A stretch of DNA of 32,794 bases from an uncultured Collinsella sp. (lineage in GTDB: Bacteria; Actinomycetota; Coriobacteriia; Coriobacteriales; Coriobacteriaceae), in the NCBI GenBank assembly GCA_900540095.1, contig UQEO01000011.1, positions 1 through 32,794 of the forward strand, read 5' to 3'. The notes under the pieces were generated by a model. It was not told the DNA's origin, made no database searches, and saw nothing but the letters and a program-made list of their open reading frames with translations. Shown in pieces: positions 7,308 to 15,473 of this stretch; the stretch's first letter is position 1; each line of letters opens with the position of its first letter. Both the position numbers and the translations under genes were made by a program.

Positions 7308-7763
7308 ATGAAGATCGTGGTGAGCGCCTGCTTGATGGGCGAGAGCTGCAAGTATAACGGGCTCGATAACTACCACCGCGCGTTGGTCGAGGCTTGCGAG
7401 CGCACGGGGACCGAGGTCCTCCTCGTGTGCCCCGAGGTCTTTGGCGGCCTGCCCACGCCGCGCAAGCCGTCCGAGATTGTGAACGGCGAGGTTCGTACCT
7501 GCGAGGGCATCTCGGTTGATCGCGAATTTCGCCTGGGTGCCCAACGTGCGCTCGATATGTGCGAGCAGGCGGGCGGGCCGGAAGAGATCGCCGCGTGCAT
7601 CCTGCAGGACCGTAGTCCCTCGTGCGGCGCGGGTCGCATCTACGACGGTACCTTTAGCGGTACGCTCACCGCGGGCAACGGCGTCTTCGTTGATCTGTTG
7701 CTGCGTCACGGCTATCGCGTTATACCAGCTTGCGAGTTCGACCCCAGCATGCTGGAGCAATAA
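7308..7763 (+). CDS. DUF523 / TudS-like iron-sulfur desulfidase family protein
   Basis: A 151-residue DUF523 (YbbK) protein. Members studied as TudS use a [4Fe-4S] cluster to remove sulfur from thiouracil-type bases; the substrate here is not known. Family motifs are 'VSACLMGESCKYNG' with Cys8 and Cys14, 'CPEVFGGLPTPRKPSEI' with Cys41, and 'RSPSCG' with Cys106, followed by 'YDGTFSGTLTAGNGV'. The ATG at 7308 follows GAGAGGG by 6 nt; an ATG at 7302 is too close to that site. It lies between two strong terminators (7253-7290 and 7764-7802), so it is either read through from ftsH or has a promoter I could not identify. Confidence 0.88.
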   Translation: MKIVVSACLMGESCKYNGLDNYHRALVEACERTGTEVLLVCPEVFGGLPTPRKPSEIVNGEVRTCEGISVDREFRLGAQRALDMCEQAGGPEEIAACILQDRSPSCGAGRIYDGTFSGTLTAGNGVFVDLLLRHGYRVIPACEFDPSMLEQ

Positions 7764-7802
7764 AAAACCACCACAAGGGCACTGCTCCCTTGTGGTGGTT
7801 TT
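7764..7802. terminator. Bidirectional intrinsic terminator, copy 1 of a repeat family
   Basis: A perfect 16-bp stem pairs AAAACCACCACAAGGG (7764-7779) with CCCTTGTGGTGGTTTT (7787-7802) around a 7-nt loop. A and T runs at the two ends allow termination in both directions, serving the DUF523 gene and the convergent alcohol dehydrogenase gene. A close relative lies at 15401-15442. Confidence 0.92.
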
Positions 7803-7811
7803 GGGCTAGGC

Positions 7812-8894
7812 CTAGAGCGTGTGGCCGTAGGCGTTGGCAGCCTTGATGGCGGCGGCGAACTTTTCGTCGGTGAAGGGCTCCGGGTTGCCTTGCTTCCACT
7901 CGTTGGTGGCGTGTGCGTATTCGCACAGGGCAGGGATGTCGGCCTCGGAAAGTCCGACCTGCTCAAGCGTTACGGGCAGGCCCATCTGCTTGTTAAAGGC
8001 GGCGTAGCGTTCAAGGCTCTCGGTATCGCCCGTATAGGCAAACAGCACGAGCACGCCCAGGCTCACGACCTCACCGTGCAGATAGGTTCCCTCGCGCGGA
8101 ATGCTGCACGTCGCATTGTAGAACGCGTGCGCCACGCTCGAGTTGTAGTAGTAATCGTTTTGGTTGGTCAGGTTCGAGACATAGCCCGTGTTGACCACGA
8201 TGTCGAGCGCGATCTGCTTGACGGCCTCGCTCGACAGATTCCGGCGCACGTCCTCAAGACCCTGGACGCCATAAGTAAACAGCGGCTCGGAGCAGGTGTG
8301 GGCGAGTGCCAGGCCAAGACCGGCGGTATGCTCCAAATTACCGGCGCTCGTGGCGTATTCGACCTCGGGCTGCTTGGACAGGGCATCGCCCACGCCGGCC
8401 CAGAAGTACTCCGCCGGAGCTTCGGCGATAATCTTGGGGTTGATGAAGATATGCGCAGGTCGGTTGGGGTACGAATATCCCTCGAGCGAGCCGTCGTCGT
8501 TGTACACGACGGCAATGGCGGTCGCGGCGGAGCAGTTAGAACAGATCGTCGGGACGGTGAAGACGATCTTCTTGAGCTCGATGGCTGCGGTCTTGACGGT
8601 ATCGAGTGCCTTGCCGCCGCCGCATGCGATGAGCACGTCGGCTTCCTGGCAGGCAGGGGAGTTCACGACCTTGGCGATATTGGCACGCGTACTGTTGGTG
8701 CCATAGACGCGCGTCTCCAGGACCTCGACATCGGTACCTTCAAGTGCCGCCTCGATTCCCGGCAGCGCCGCAGCCAGGGCTCGCTTGCCGCCAATGATGG
8801 CGACTTTCTTCGCGCCGTACTCCGCCAGTGCGGTTGGCAGCTCGGTAAAGCAATCCTCGCCAACGGTGTAGTCGCTCATTCCAATCGTGCGCAT
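7812..8894 (-). CDS. Iron-containing / glycerol-type alcohol dehydrogenase
   Basis: NAD(P)-dependent metal-containing dehydrogenase of 360 residues, closest in pattern to glycerol dehydrogenase (GldA). Visible: the nucleotide-binding 'ACGGGKALDTVK' (about 90-101), 'PTICSNCSAATAIAVVY', and metal ligands Asp170 in 'GVGDALSK', His256 in 'SSVAHAFYN' and His273 in 'YLHGEVVSLG'. These positions nearly match the zinc ligands of Bacillus glycerol dehydrogenase (Asp173, His256, His274, from memory). The substrate could be glycerol or another polyol or hydroxyketone. The ATG at 8894 has an AGAAGG ribosome-binding site. It is a single-gene unit ending at the bidirectional terminator. Confidence 0.9.
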   Translation of the reverse strand: MRTIGMSDYTVGEDCFTELPTALAEYGAKKVAIIGGKRALAAALPGIEAALEGTDVEVLETRVYGTNSTRANIAKVVNSPACQEADVLIACGGGKALDTVKTAAIELKKIVFTVPTICSNCSAATAIAVVYNDDGSLEGYSYPNRPAHIFINPKIIAEAPAEYFWAGVGDALSKQPEVEYATSAGNLEHTAGLGLALAHTCSEPLFTYGVQGLEDVRRNLSSEAVKQIALDIVVNTGYVSNLTNQNDYYYNSSVAHAFYNATCSIPREGTYLHGEVVSLGVLVLFAYTGDTESLERYAAFNKQMGLPVTLEQVGLSEADIPALCEYAHATNEWKQGNPEPFTDEKFAAAIKAANAYGHTL

Positions 8895-8996
8895 AGCAAC
8901 CTTCTTTCGTTCGATAAAGTGCTTTCAGGTATTTTGCTCCTAGAGAAGGGCTGTAATAGCGAGAAATTTCGAACGTATAAAACCAGTGTTGAGGGT

Positions 8997-9024
8997 TTTT
9001 CGCCGGCGCGGAACGTGCTAGCAT
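8997..9024 (+). promoter_or_regulatory. Putative promoter of the ileS leader
   Basis: TTTTCG (8997-9002), a 16-bp spacer and TAGCAT (9019-9024) with an upstream TG (extended -10, TGCTAGCAT) lie just before the T-box leader. The -35 box is poor; the extended -10 may compensate. Confidence 0.45.
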
Positions 9025-9040
9025 ACTCCGCATAAGCGTT

Positions 9041-9337
9041 GATGGGGACGAGTAGTCGGCCGTCCGCATGCTACAGAGAGCGGGGAGCGCTGAGAACCCG
9101 TGCATGCGACCGATGAAAATCACCCCGGAGCTGCGGTCCCAACGGACGTGCCGTGCAGGTTCGTCTTAGTAGACATCGCCGAGATGGTCGTCGATACAGG
9201 CCAGCCGAGTAACGGATGCGAGCGCGCGAATATGCGGGCGAGGGCATCTAAGCTGGGTGGTTAAGCGAAGAGCTTTTACGGGCAGGCTGCCCGTTTTGTG
9301 GCGCTTCGTCCCAGCTTGTAGGGACGGGCGCTTTTTT
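9041..9337 (+). ncRNA. T-box riboswitch (isoleucine) controlling ileS
   Basis: A leader of about 300 nt precedes ileS. Stem I closes with GGGAC (9045-9049) and GTCCC (9136-9140). Inside it TCGG/CCGA (9056-9059/9110-9113), GCATGC/GCATGC (9066-9071/9102-9107) and CGGG/CCCG (9081-9084/9097-9100) pair, with the typical AGAGAG internal element. The likely specifier is ATC (9119-9121), an Ile codon followed by A. The T-box AGCTGGGTGGTTAAGCG (9251-9267) pairs with CCCAGCT (9310-9316) and CGC (9302-9304), leaving the UGG bulge that binds the tRNA acceptor end. The competing terminator is CGTCCC/GGGACG (9307-9312/9321-9326) plus six T's (9332-9337). Uncharged tRNA-Ile would favour the antiterminator and switch ileS on. 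Confidence 0.88.
9301..9337 (+). terminator. T-box terminator hairpin
   Basis: CGTCCC and GGGACG pair around an 8-nt loop, the stem continues imperfectly through GCGC on both sides, and six T's follow. Its 5' arm overlaps the antiterminator partner, as expected for a transcriptional T-box. Confidence 0.8.
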
Positions 9338-9380
9338 GGTGCCCAACGGGCGTGCGCGCCCACGACATGAAAGGGGTACC

Positions 9381-12182
9381 GTGGCAAACGAGTACAAGCA
9401 GACGATGAATCTGCCCAAGACCGGTTTTCCCATGCGTGCCGGTCTTTCCAAGTCCGAGCCCAAGCGACTCAAGGACTGGCAGGATAACAAGGTCTACGAG
9501 CAGGTTCTGAAGAAGAACGAGGGTCACAAGAAGTTCGTGCTGCACGACGGTCCTCCGTACGCCAACGGTCCGATCCACATCGGCCATGCCATGAACAAGA
9601 TCTCCAAGGACATGATCAACCGCTACTGGATGATGCAGGGCTATGAGGTTCCCTATGTCCCCGGTTGGGACTGCCATGGTCAGCCGATCGAGCATAAGGT
9701 CGAGGAGAAGCTCGGCACCGAGAAGTTCAACCAGACCCCCACGGCCAAGATCCGTGAGCTCTGCAACGAGTTCGCTGTCGAGAACATCGAGCTTCAGAAG
9801 GCTGGCTTCCGCCGTCTGGGCGTGCTCGGCGACTGGGACAACCCCTATCTGACGCTCTATCACCAGCATGACGCCGCCGATATCGAGGTCTTCAAGGCCA
9901 TGTTCGATAAGGGCATGATCTATCGCGGTCATAAGCCCGTCCACTGGTGCAAGCACTGCCACACCGCACTCGCCGAGGCCGAGATTGAGTACTCCGACGA
10001 GACGAGCCCGTCCATCTTCGTTCGCTTTGAGATGACCTCCAAGCCCGCCGGCCTCGAGAACTTCGACGGCCCGGTCGACTTTATCATCTGGACGACCACG
10101 CCGTGGACCATCCCCTCCGACCAGGCCGTTTCCCTCAAGCCCGGCGCCGCCTATGTCGCCGTTGAGCACGATGGTCGTGCCGAGGTCATGCTCGAGGACC
10201 TGGCTCTCAAGTGCTGTGAGGAGTTTGGCTGGGAGTACACCCCGGTTTTGGTCGACGGTAAGCCCTACGTGGTTCCCGCCGAGACCTTCCACCACATCCA
10301 CTACAAGCAGCCGATCTTTGACGGTGTCGAGGGCGTGGCGCTGCTGGCCGATTACGTCGGTGTCGATGACGGTACCGGTATCGTCCACAACTCGCCCGGC
10401 CACGGCGTCGACGACTACTTTGCCTGCCTCAAGGAGGGCATCACCGACATCTGCATGCCGGTCGATGACGACGGCAAGTTCTATACCGGCGAGGAGTTTG
10501 GCACCGGTGGCCCCTTCAGCGGTATGGATACCGACGAGGCCAACCCGCACATCATCGAGTTCCTGCGCGAGCGCGGCACCCTCGTCCTCGAGAAGAAGAT
10601 CACGCACAGCTATCCGCACTGCTGGCGCTGCAAGCACCCGGTGCTCTTCCGTGCTACCGACCAGTGGTTTGTCTCGATGGACAAGACCGGTTTGCGCGAG
10701 CAGGCTGGCAAAGAGGTCCGCGAGAACGTCAAGTGGTATCCGGCCCACGCGGCAAACCGCATCGGCGCTATGGTCGAGCAGCGTCCCGACTGGTGCATCA
10801 GCCGTCAGCGCAACTGGGGCGTGCCTATCCCCAGCTACACTTGCGCCGACTGCGGCGAGAAGGTCATGAACGACGCCACGCTCGACGCCGTCATCAAGCT
10901 CTTCCACGAGAAGGGCTCCGACGCTTGGTTCACTGACGCTCCCGAGAGCTACCTGGGCGAGGCCTGCGTCTGCCCCAAGTGCGGCGGCCATCACCTCAAG
11001 GCCGATAAGGACATCCTCGACGTGTGGTGGGATTCCGGCGTCTCCTGGAAGGCCGTCTGCGAGTATCGCCCTGAGCTTGAGTACCCGGCGGATGTGTACC
11101 TCGAGGGCTCCGACCAGCACCGCGGTTGGTTCCAGAGCTCGCTGCTCACCTCGGTGGGTGCCAACGGCCACGCTCCGTACAAGGCGGTCGTCTCGCAGGG
11201 CTTCACCCTCGACGGCCAGGGCCGCAAGATGTCCAAGTCGCTCGGCAACGTCATCGACCCCAACAAGGTCTGTGACGAAATGGGCGCCGACATCATCCGC
11301 CTGTGGGTTGCATCCGTCGATACCAGCTCCGACGTGTCCATCGACCACGAGATCCTTGCTCGTACGTCCGATGCCTACCGTCGTTTCCGCAACACGCTGC
11401 GCTTCCTGCTCTCCGAGCTCGAGGGTCAGTTTGAGCCCGAGACCGACGGCGTCGCCTTTGCCGACCTGCTGCCGCTCGACAAGCTCATGGTTGCCCGCCT
11501 GACCCAGGTTCAGGCCGAGGTCGACGATGCCTACGCCAGCTACGAGTTCCCGCGCGCGTACCGTGCGCTCTACGACTTCGTGGTTACCGAGCTCTCCAAC
11601 GTGTACCTCGACGCCCTGAAGGACCGTCTGTACTGCGACAAGCCCGGCTCGCTCGAGCGCCGCAGCGCCCAGACCGTGCTGGCCGAGCTCTTCTCGATGC
11701 TCATGCGCGACCTGCAGCCGATCCTGTCCTACACGGTCGACGAGGCCATGGCCTATGCGCCCGCCGGCTGCGTCGATCACCAGAAGTACGCCGCGCTGCT
11801 CGATTGGTACAAGTCGCCCATCACGGTCGACCAGGCCAACGAGTTTGAGGGCGTGCTCGAGGCTTCGCTCGAGCTCCGTAGCGCCGTGACCAAGGCCCTT
11901 GAGGATGCCCGCTCCGCTGGCACCTTCACTAAGAGCCAGCAGGTCCGCGTCAAGGCGGTCGTTCCCGCCGAGATGTATGCGCTGCTGACCGGCGACAAGG
12001 CCGTCGACCTCGCCGAGTTCTACATCGTCTCCGATGTTGAGCTGACCCAGGGCGAGGAGCTCTCCGTTGCCATCGAGGCTGCCGAGGGCGAGTGCTGCGA
12101 CCGTTGCTGGAACTACCGAACCACCGTCGGCGAGTACAACGGCCACGCGCACATCTGCAAGCGTTGTGCGAATGCCCTTTAA
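9381..12182 (+). CDS. ileS: Isoleucyl-tRNA synthetase
   Basis: Class I synthetase that charges tRNA-Ile and edits misactivated valine. GTG at 9381 follows AAGGGG by 4 nt and gives 933 residues, a normal bacterial length. HIGH is at residues 66-69 and KMSKS at 616-620. The inserted CP1 editing domain lies between, including 'WTTTPWTIPSD' and 'HNSPGHGVDDY'. The C-terminal zinc knuckle has Cys906, Cys909, Cys926 and Cys929. A long antisense frame across the whole gene is a by-product of codon bias. Regulation is by the upstream isoleucine T-box. Confidence 0.97.
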   Translation: MANEYKQTMNLPKTGFPMRAGLSKSEPKRLKDWQDNKVYEQVLKKNEGHKKFVLHDGPPYANGPIHIGHAMNKISKDMINRYWMMQGYEVPYVPGWDCHGQPIEHKVEEKLGTEKFNQTPTAKIRELCNEFAVENIELQKAGFRRLGVLGDWDNPYLTLYHQHDAADIEVFKAMFDKGMIYRGHKPVHWCKHCHTALAEAEIEYSDETSPSIFVRFEMTSKPAGLENFDGPVDFIIWTTTPWTIPSDQAVSLKPGAAYVAVEHDGRAEVMLEDLALKCCEEFGWEYTPVLVDGKPYVVPAETFHHIHYKQPIFDGVEGVALLADYVGVDDGTGIVHNSPGHGVDDYFACLKEGITDICMPVDDDGKFYTGEEFGTGGPFSGMDTDEANPHIIEFLRERGTLVLEKKITHSYPHCWRCKHPVLFRATDQWFVSMDKTGLREQAGKEVRENVKWYPAHAANRIGAMVEQRPDWCISRQRNWGVPIPSYTCADCGEKVMNDATLDAVIKLFHEKGSDAWFTDAPESYLGEACVCPKCGGHHLKADKDILDVWWDSGVSWKAVCEYRPELEYPADVYLEGSDQHRGWFQSSLLTSVGANGHAPYKAVVSQGFTLDGQGRKMSKSLGNVIDPNKVCDEMGADIIRLWVASVDTSSDVSIDHEILARTSDAYRRFRNTLRFLLSELEGQFEPETDGVAFADLLPLDKLMVARLTQVQAEVDDAYASYEFPRAYRALYDFVVTELSNVYLDALKDRLYCDKPGSLERRSAQTVLAELFSMLMRDLQPILSYTVDEAMAYAPAGCVDHQKYAALLDWYKSPITVDQANEFEGVLEASLELRSAVTKALEDARSAGTFTKSQQVRVKAVVPAEMYALLTGDKAVDLAEFYIVSDVELTQGEELSVAIEAAEGECCDRCWNYRTTVGEYNGHAHICKRCANAL

Positions 12183-12252
12183 GGCACGGTAACTCGGCAT
12201 TTTAGTTATAGGGAGAATTTGGACGCCTTCGGCCCATTTGCTCCGCTGAATA

Positions 12253-12290
12253 AAAGCGACATTCCGTTATCCGGAATGTCGCTTTCTTTT
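12253..12290 (+). terminator. Intrinsic terminator of ileS
   Basis: A perfect 14-bp stem (AAAGCGACATTCCG, 12253-12266, with 12272-12285) has a 5-nt loop and is followed by CTTTT. Confidence 0.92.
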
Positions 12291-12401
12291 ATGCTGGTTA
12301 TTTATCTGACGTTAGCGAATATGTCGTGCGTTCTGCGTATGGCAATATAAGATGGATTATTGCGTAAACGGAATTTGATTATCTGAGGGTAGGGGATTGA
12401 T

Positions 12402-13001
12402 TTGGGTCGTGCTGGGGATATGACGCCGCCTTTGCGTTGGCGGTTGGGTGTTGCTGGTGGGGTAGCGCTCGTTGTGCTGCTTGTTGACCAGCTGACCAAG
12501 CTTGCGGTTCGTGCCGTGGGCGAAGCTTTGCATGTGACTGTCATCCCCGGTGTCATTGACTTTATGTTTGTCCGCAATATCGGTGCTGCTTTTAGTATGG
12601 GCGAGGGGCATGGCATCGCGTTTGCCGTGCTGGCGTTGGCGGTCATTATCGCTATTGCCGTGTACCTCGTTCGTGCACCCCAGCTCGCCCATCTTGAGGT
12701 TGTGGGCATGGCGATGGTTGCGGGCGGTGCTATCGGCAACGCTATCGATCGTTTGGCCTTTGGCTTCGTGACCGATTTTATTGCTACCACCTTCATTGAC
12801 TTCCCCGTCTTCAATGTGGCCGATATCGGCATTACCTTGGGTGTCGTGCTCGCCCTCTTCGGCTACATGTTCTTGAGCCCCGCTGCCCGTGAGGTCGATG
12901 CGACCGCCGAGCTTAACGCCCGTGACGAGGCCCGTGCTAAGCGCAAGGCCCAGCAACGCGGGCAGCGTGCCCGCAAAATTCGCGAAAGGAACGAGCGCTA
13001 A
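12402..13001 (+). CDS. lspA: Lipoprotein signal peptidase II (LspA)
   Basis: Membrane aspartyl protease that removes signal peptides from prolipoproteins after lipid attachment. I chose the TTG at 12402, preceded by TAGGGG ending 6 nt upstream (199 residues); ATG 12420 is an alternative (193 residues) but its GGGG is too close. Four hydrophobic segments are visible. Family motifs: 'DQLTK' after the first span, 'RNIGAAFSM', 'GNAIDRLAFGFVTDFI' with catalytic Asp125, and 'FPVFNVADIGI' with Asp141. The C-terminal about 30 residues are very basic (many Arg, Lys, Gln), beyond the core fold. The stop overlaps the start of the pseudouridine synthase gene (TAATG), so the two are coupled. Confidence 0.93.
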   Translation: MGRAGDMTPPLRWRLGVAGGVALVVLLVDQLTKLAVRAVGEALHVTVIPGVIDFMFVRNIGAAFSMGEGHGIAFAVLALAVIIAIAVYLVRAPQLAHLEVVGMAMVAGGAIGNAIDRLAFGFVTDFIATTFIDFPVFNVADIGITLGVVLALFGYMFLSPAAREVDATAELNARDEARAKRKAQQRGQRARKIRERNER

Positions 13002-14014
13002 TGGCCGACATCCATATTCTTGTTGCCGACGATGCCGCCGGTCAGCGTCTTGACGCTTATCTGGGCGCCAATGACGGCTGCCCTACACGTTCTGCCTGCG
13101 CGCATCTGATCGAGGGTGGCGCCGTCGCTGTCAATGGCGAGACCTGCCTGTCCAAAAAGTACTCCGTGCGCGCCGGCGACCGCATTTCGGTCGACCTGCC
13201 CGAGCCGCACGACCCGACCGACGTGATTCCCGAGGCCATCCCGCTCGACATTCGCTATGAGGACGACTATCTCATTGTGCTTTCCAAGCAGCGCGGACTG
13301 GTGTGCCATCCTGCGCATGGTCATGAGAGCGGTACGCTCGCGAATGCCCTGGTCTATCACTGTGGTATCGACCATCTGGGCACCGTGCAGGGCGAGGACC
13401 GCCCCGGCATCGTGCATCGTTTGGATCGCGATACCTCGGGTCTTATGCTTGCGGCCAAGGACGACGAGACCCAGCGCGCGCTCCAAAATCTCATCCGCAC
13501 GCGCACGCTCGACCGCCGCTACATTACGCTCGTTCACGGTCATATCGCTATGGATGAGGGCACCATCAACACCGGCATTGCCCGATCGACGCGCGACCGT
13601 GTCAAGATGGCGGTTTCGGACGATCCGTTCGCGCGCCAGGCCATTACGACCTTTAAAGTCCTCGAGCGCTTCGATTCCACGCGATTTGACGACGGCTATA
13701 CGCTCGTCGAGTGTCACCTGTTTACGGGCCGCACGCATCAGATTCGCGTGCATATGCGCCATATCAACCACGCTTGCGTAGGCGATCCGCTCTACGGCAA
13801 GTGCGATGCACGCGCCGATCAGGGTCTGACCAGGCAATTCCTTCATTCCTGGCGCGTCGCATTCGACCATCCCGTGACGGGGGAGCGTATTGAGTGCCGC
13901 GATGAGCTGCCGTGGGATCTCGCTGCGGTTCTGGATGATCTGGCCCCGCGTTCGCTCGGCCGCACTGCCGCTGGCGACGACATCGTCCCGCAGCTCGGCC
14001 TGCTCGAAGCCTAG
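13001..14014 (+). CDS. RluA/RluD-family pseudouridine synthase
   Basis: Isomerises uridine to pseudouridine in rRNA. Of 337 residues, an N-terminal S4 RNA-binding domain (about 14-75) precedes the catalytic domain. The signature 'HRLDRDTSGLMLAAK' carries the catalytic Asp142; 'GLVCHPAHGH' and 'TGRTHQIRVHMRHI' are further family motifs. The S4 domain and length favour the RluD (large-subunit) type, but specificity cannot be fixed from sequence alone. It follows lspA with a 1-nt overlap, a common arrangement in Gram-positive bacteria. Confidence 0.92.
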   Translation: MADIHILVADDAAGQRLDAYLGANDGCPTRSACAHLIEGGAVAVNGETCLSKKYSVRAGDRISVDLPEPHDPTDVIPEAIPLDIRYEDDYLIVLSKQRGLVCHPAHGHESGTLANALVYHCGIDHLGTVQGEDRPGIVHRLDRDTSGLMLAAKDDETQRALQNLIRTRTLDRRYITLVHGHIAMDEGTINTGIARSTRDRVKMAVSDDPFARQAITTFKVLERFDSTRFDDGYTLVECHLFTGRTHQIRVHMRHINHACVGDPLYGKCDARADQGLTRQFLHSWRVAFDHPVTGERIECRDELPWDLAAVLDDLAPRSLGRTAAGDDIVPQLGLLEA

Positions 14015-14032
14015 CCGGTATTAGGTGGTTTC

Positions 14033-14059
14033 TTGAACTCGGTATGCCTGCGGTAAGAT
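14033..14059 (+). promoter_or_regulatory. Putative promoter of the glycosyltransferase gene
   Basis: TTGAAC (14033-14038) and TAAGAT (14054-14059) are 15 bp apart; the overlapping AGATAT would give 17 bp. Both precede the gene by about 40 bp. Confidence 0.4.
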
Positions 14060-14096
14060 ATACGATTGTTTACGTAACGCGTTCCTGGGAGCCTGC

Positions 14097-15392
14097 ATGC
14101 TCGCCTTTTTACAAACCAACACACCCATCGTGATCTTCAATCAGATTGTCGTCACACTGCTCACGGTCTGCTTTCTGTACCAGGTGGTCTTCTTTGTCAT
14201 CGGCGCTCTTCGTGGCGAGGTCGCGCCCCCTAAGGCCAAAAAGCTGCATCGTTATGCCTTCTTTATTGCAGCGCATAACGAGGAGGCCGTGATCGCTAAC
14301 CTCGTTCGCTCCATCAAGGATCAGGATTATCCGTCCGAGCTTATCGAGGTCTTCGTGGTCGCCGATGCCTGCACCGATAATACGGCGCAGCTCGCGCGCG
14401 AGGCGGGCGCCATCGTTTATGAGCGCAATGACCTTGCCCGCAAGGGCAAGAGTTGGGTCATGGACTTTGGCTTCGACCGCATCCTTAACGAGTATCCCGA
14501 TACGTTTGAAGGCTACTTTATCTTCGATGCCGATAACGTCATTTCCCGTGATTACGTATCCAAGATGAACGATGCTTTTGACCAGGGCTTTCATGTGGTC
14601 ACCAGTTACCGCAACTCTAAGAACTTCGGCAGCTCGTGGATCTCTGCGGCTAACGCAACCTGGTATCTGCGCGAGGCCCGCTTCCTCAACAACGCGCGTA
14701 ATATCTGCAAGACGTCCTGCGCCGTCTCGGGTTCGGGCTACCTCATCTCCGCCAGCGTTATCGAGGGCATGCACGGTTGGCAGTTCCATACGCTGACCGA
14801 GGATATCCAGTTCACCACGTTCTGCGCCATTCACGGCATTCGCATTGGCTATGCGCCGGCGGAGTTCTTTGATGAGCAGCCGGTGACGTTTAAGGCGTCC
14901 TGGAAACAGCGCATGCGTTGGACCAAGGGCTTCTACCAGGTCTTTTTTACCTACGGCAAGCATCTTGTCAAATCGACGTTCCGCTATCATCGCTTTGCTG
15001 CCTACGACATGTTTATGACGATCGCACCGGGCATGCTGCTGTCCCTGATCTCCATGCTCGCCAACGCGACCTTCCTCATCGTGGGCGGACTTTCGCATGG
15101 CTTCTTGGCCACCGAGGTCGAGATGCAGGCTTGTGCCGCCTCGCTCATTATGACCTTCGTGATGATGTACCAGACTTTCTTTATCCTGGCGCTACTCACG
15201 ACCATCTTCGAGTACAAGCACATTCATTGCGCGCAAAAGTGGCGTTTGGTGACCAACCTGTTTACCTTCCCGATCTTTATGTTCAGCTATATTCCCATCA
15301 CGGTGGCAGCCCTGTTCCTGAAGGTCGACTGGGTCCCGACGCAGCATGCTGTCAACGTTACCCTCGACGAGGTCATGCAAGGCGCCAAATAA
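14097..15392 (+). CDS. Membrane glycosyltransferase family 2
   Basis: A 431-residue processive-type GT2 enzyme, likely making a cell-surface polysaccharide or glycolipid from a nucleotide sugar. An N-terminal span (about 14-38) is followed by the cytoplasmic GT-A domain: 'FFIAAHNEEAVIANLV', the metal-binding 'FDADN' (Asp144, Asp146), 'TEDIQF' (Glu235, Asp236) as catalytic base region, and 'QRMRW' (271-275). Several membrane spans close the protein (about 300-325, 345-370 and 390-415). The pattern resembles the cellulose/hyaluronan/PgaC superfamily, but no partner genes lie nearby to fix the product. The start at 14097 follows GGGAG by 6 nt. It ends at a strong bidirectional terminator. Confidence 0.9.
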   Translation: MLAFLQTNTPIVIFNQIVVTLLTVCFLYQVVFFVIGALRGEVAPPKAKKLHRYAFFIAAHNEEAVIANLVRSIKDQDYPSELIEVFVVADACTDNTAQLAREAGAIVYERNDLARKGKSWVMDFGFDRILNEYPDTFEGYFIFDADNVISRDYVSKMNDAFDQGFHVVTSYRNSKNFGSSWISAANATWYLREARFLNNARNICKTSCAVSGSGYLISASVIEGMHGWQFHTLTEDIQFTTFCAIHGIRIGYAPAEFFDEQPVTFKASWKQRMRWTKGFYQVFFTYGKHLVKSTFRYHRFAAYDMFMTIAPGMLLSLISMLANATFLIVGGLSHGFLATEVEMQACAASLIMTFVMMYQTFFILALLTTIFEYKHIHCAQKWRLVTNLFTFPIFMFSYIPITVAALFLKVDWVPTQHAVNVTLDEVMQGAK

Positions 15393-15400
15393 CCATCACC

Positions 15401-15442
15401 AAAACCACCACAAAGGGGACAGGCACCTTTGTGGTGGTTTTT
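15401..15442. terminator. Intrinsic terminator, copy 2 of a repeat family
   Basis: A perfect 16-bp stem pairs AAAACCACCACAAAGG (15401-15416) with CCTTTGTGGTGGTTTT (15426-15441) around a 9-nt loop. It shares the AAAACCACCACAA arm and its complement with the terminator at 7764-7802. Confidence 0.92.
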
Positions 15443-15473
15443 GCTTTCGAGTAGCTGCCCAAGGAGGTGCGCG

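Noticed and set aside
9276..12200. A 974-codon antisense open frame covering ileS
   Set aside because: The plus strand has complete IleRS motifs (HIGH, KMSKS, zinc Cys). The antisense frame is repetitive in Gly, Leu, Val and Ala and follows from the strong G/C third-position bias.
14068..14092. GTTTAC-N13-GGGAGC before the glycosyltransferase gene, as a possible sigma-B promoter
   Set aside because: GGGAGC is a poor -10 and serves as the ribosome-binding site; transcription would begin at or inside the coding region.
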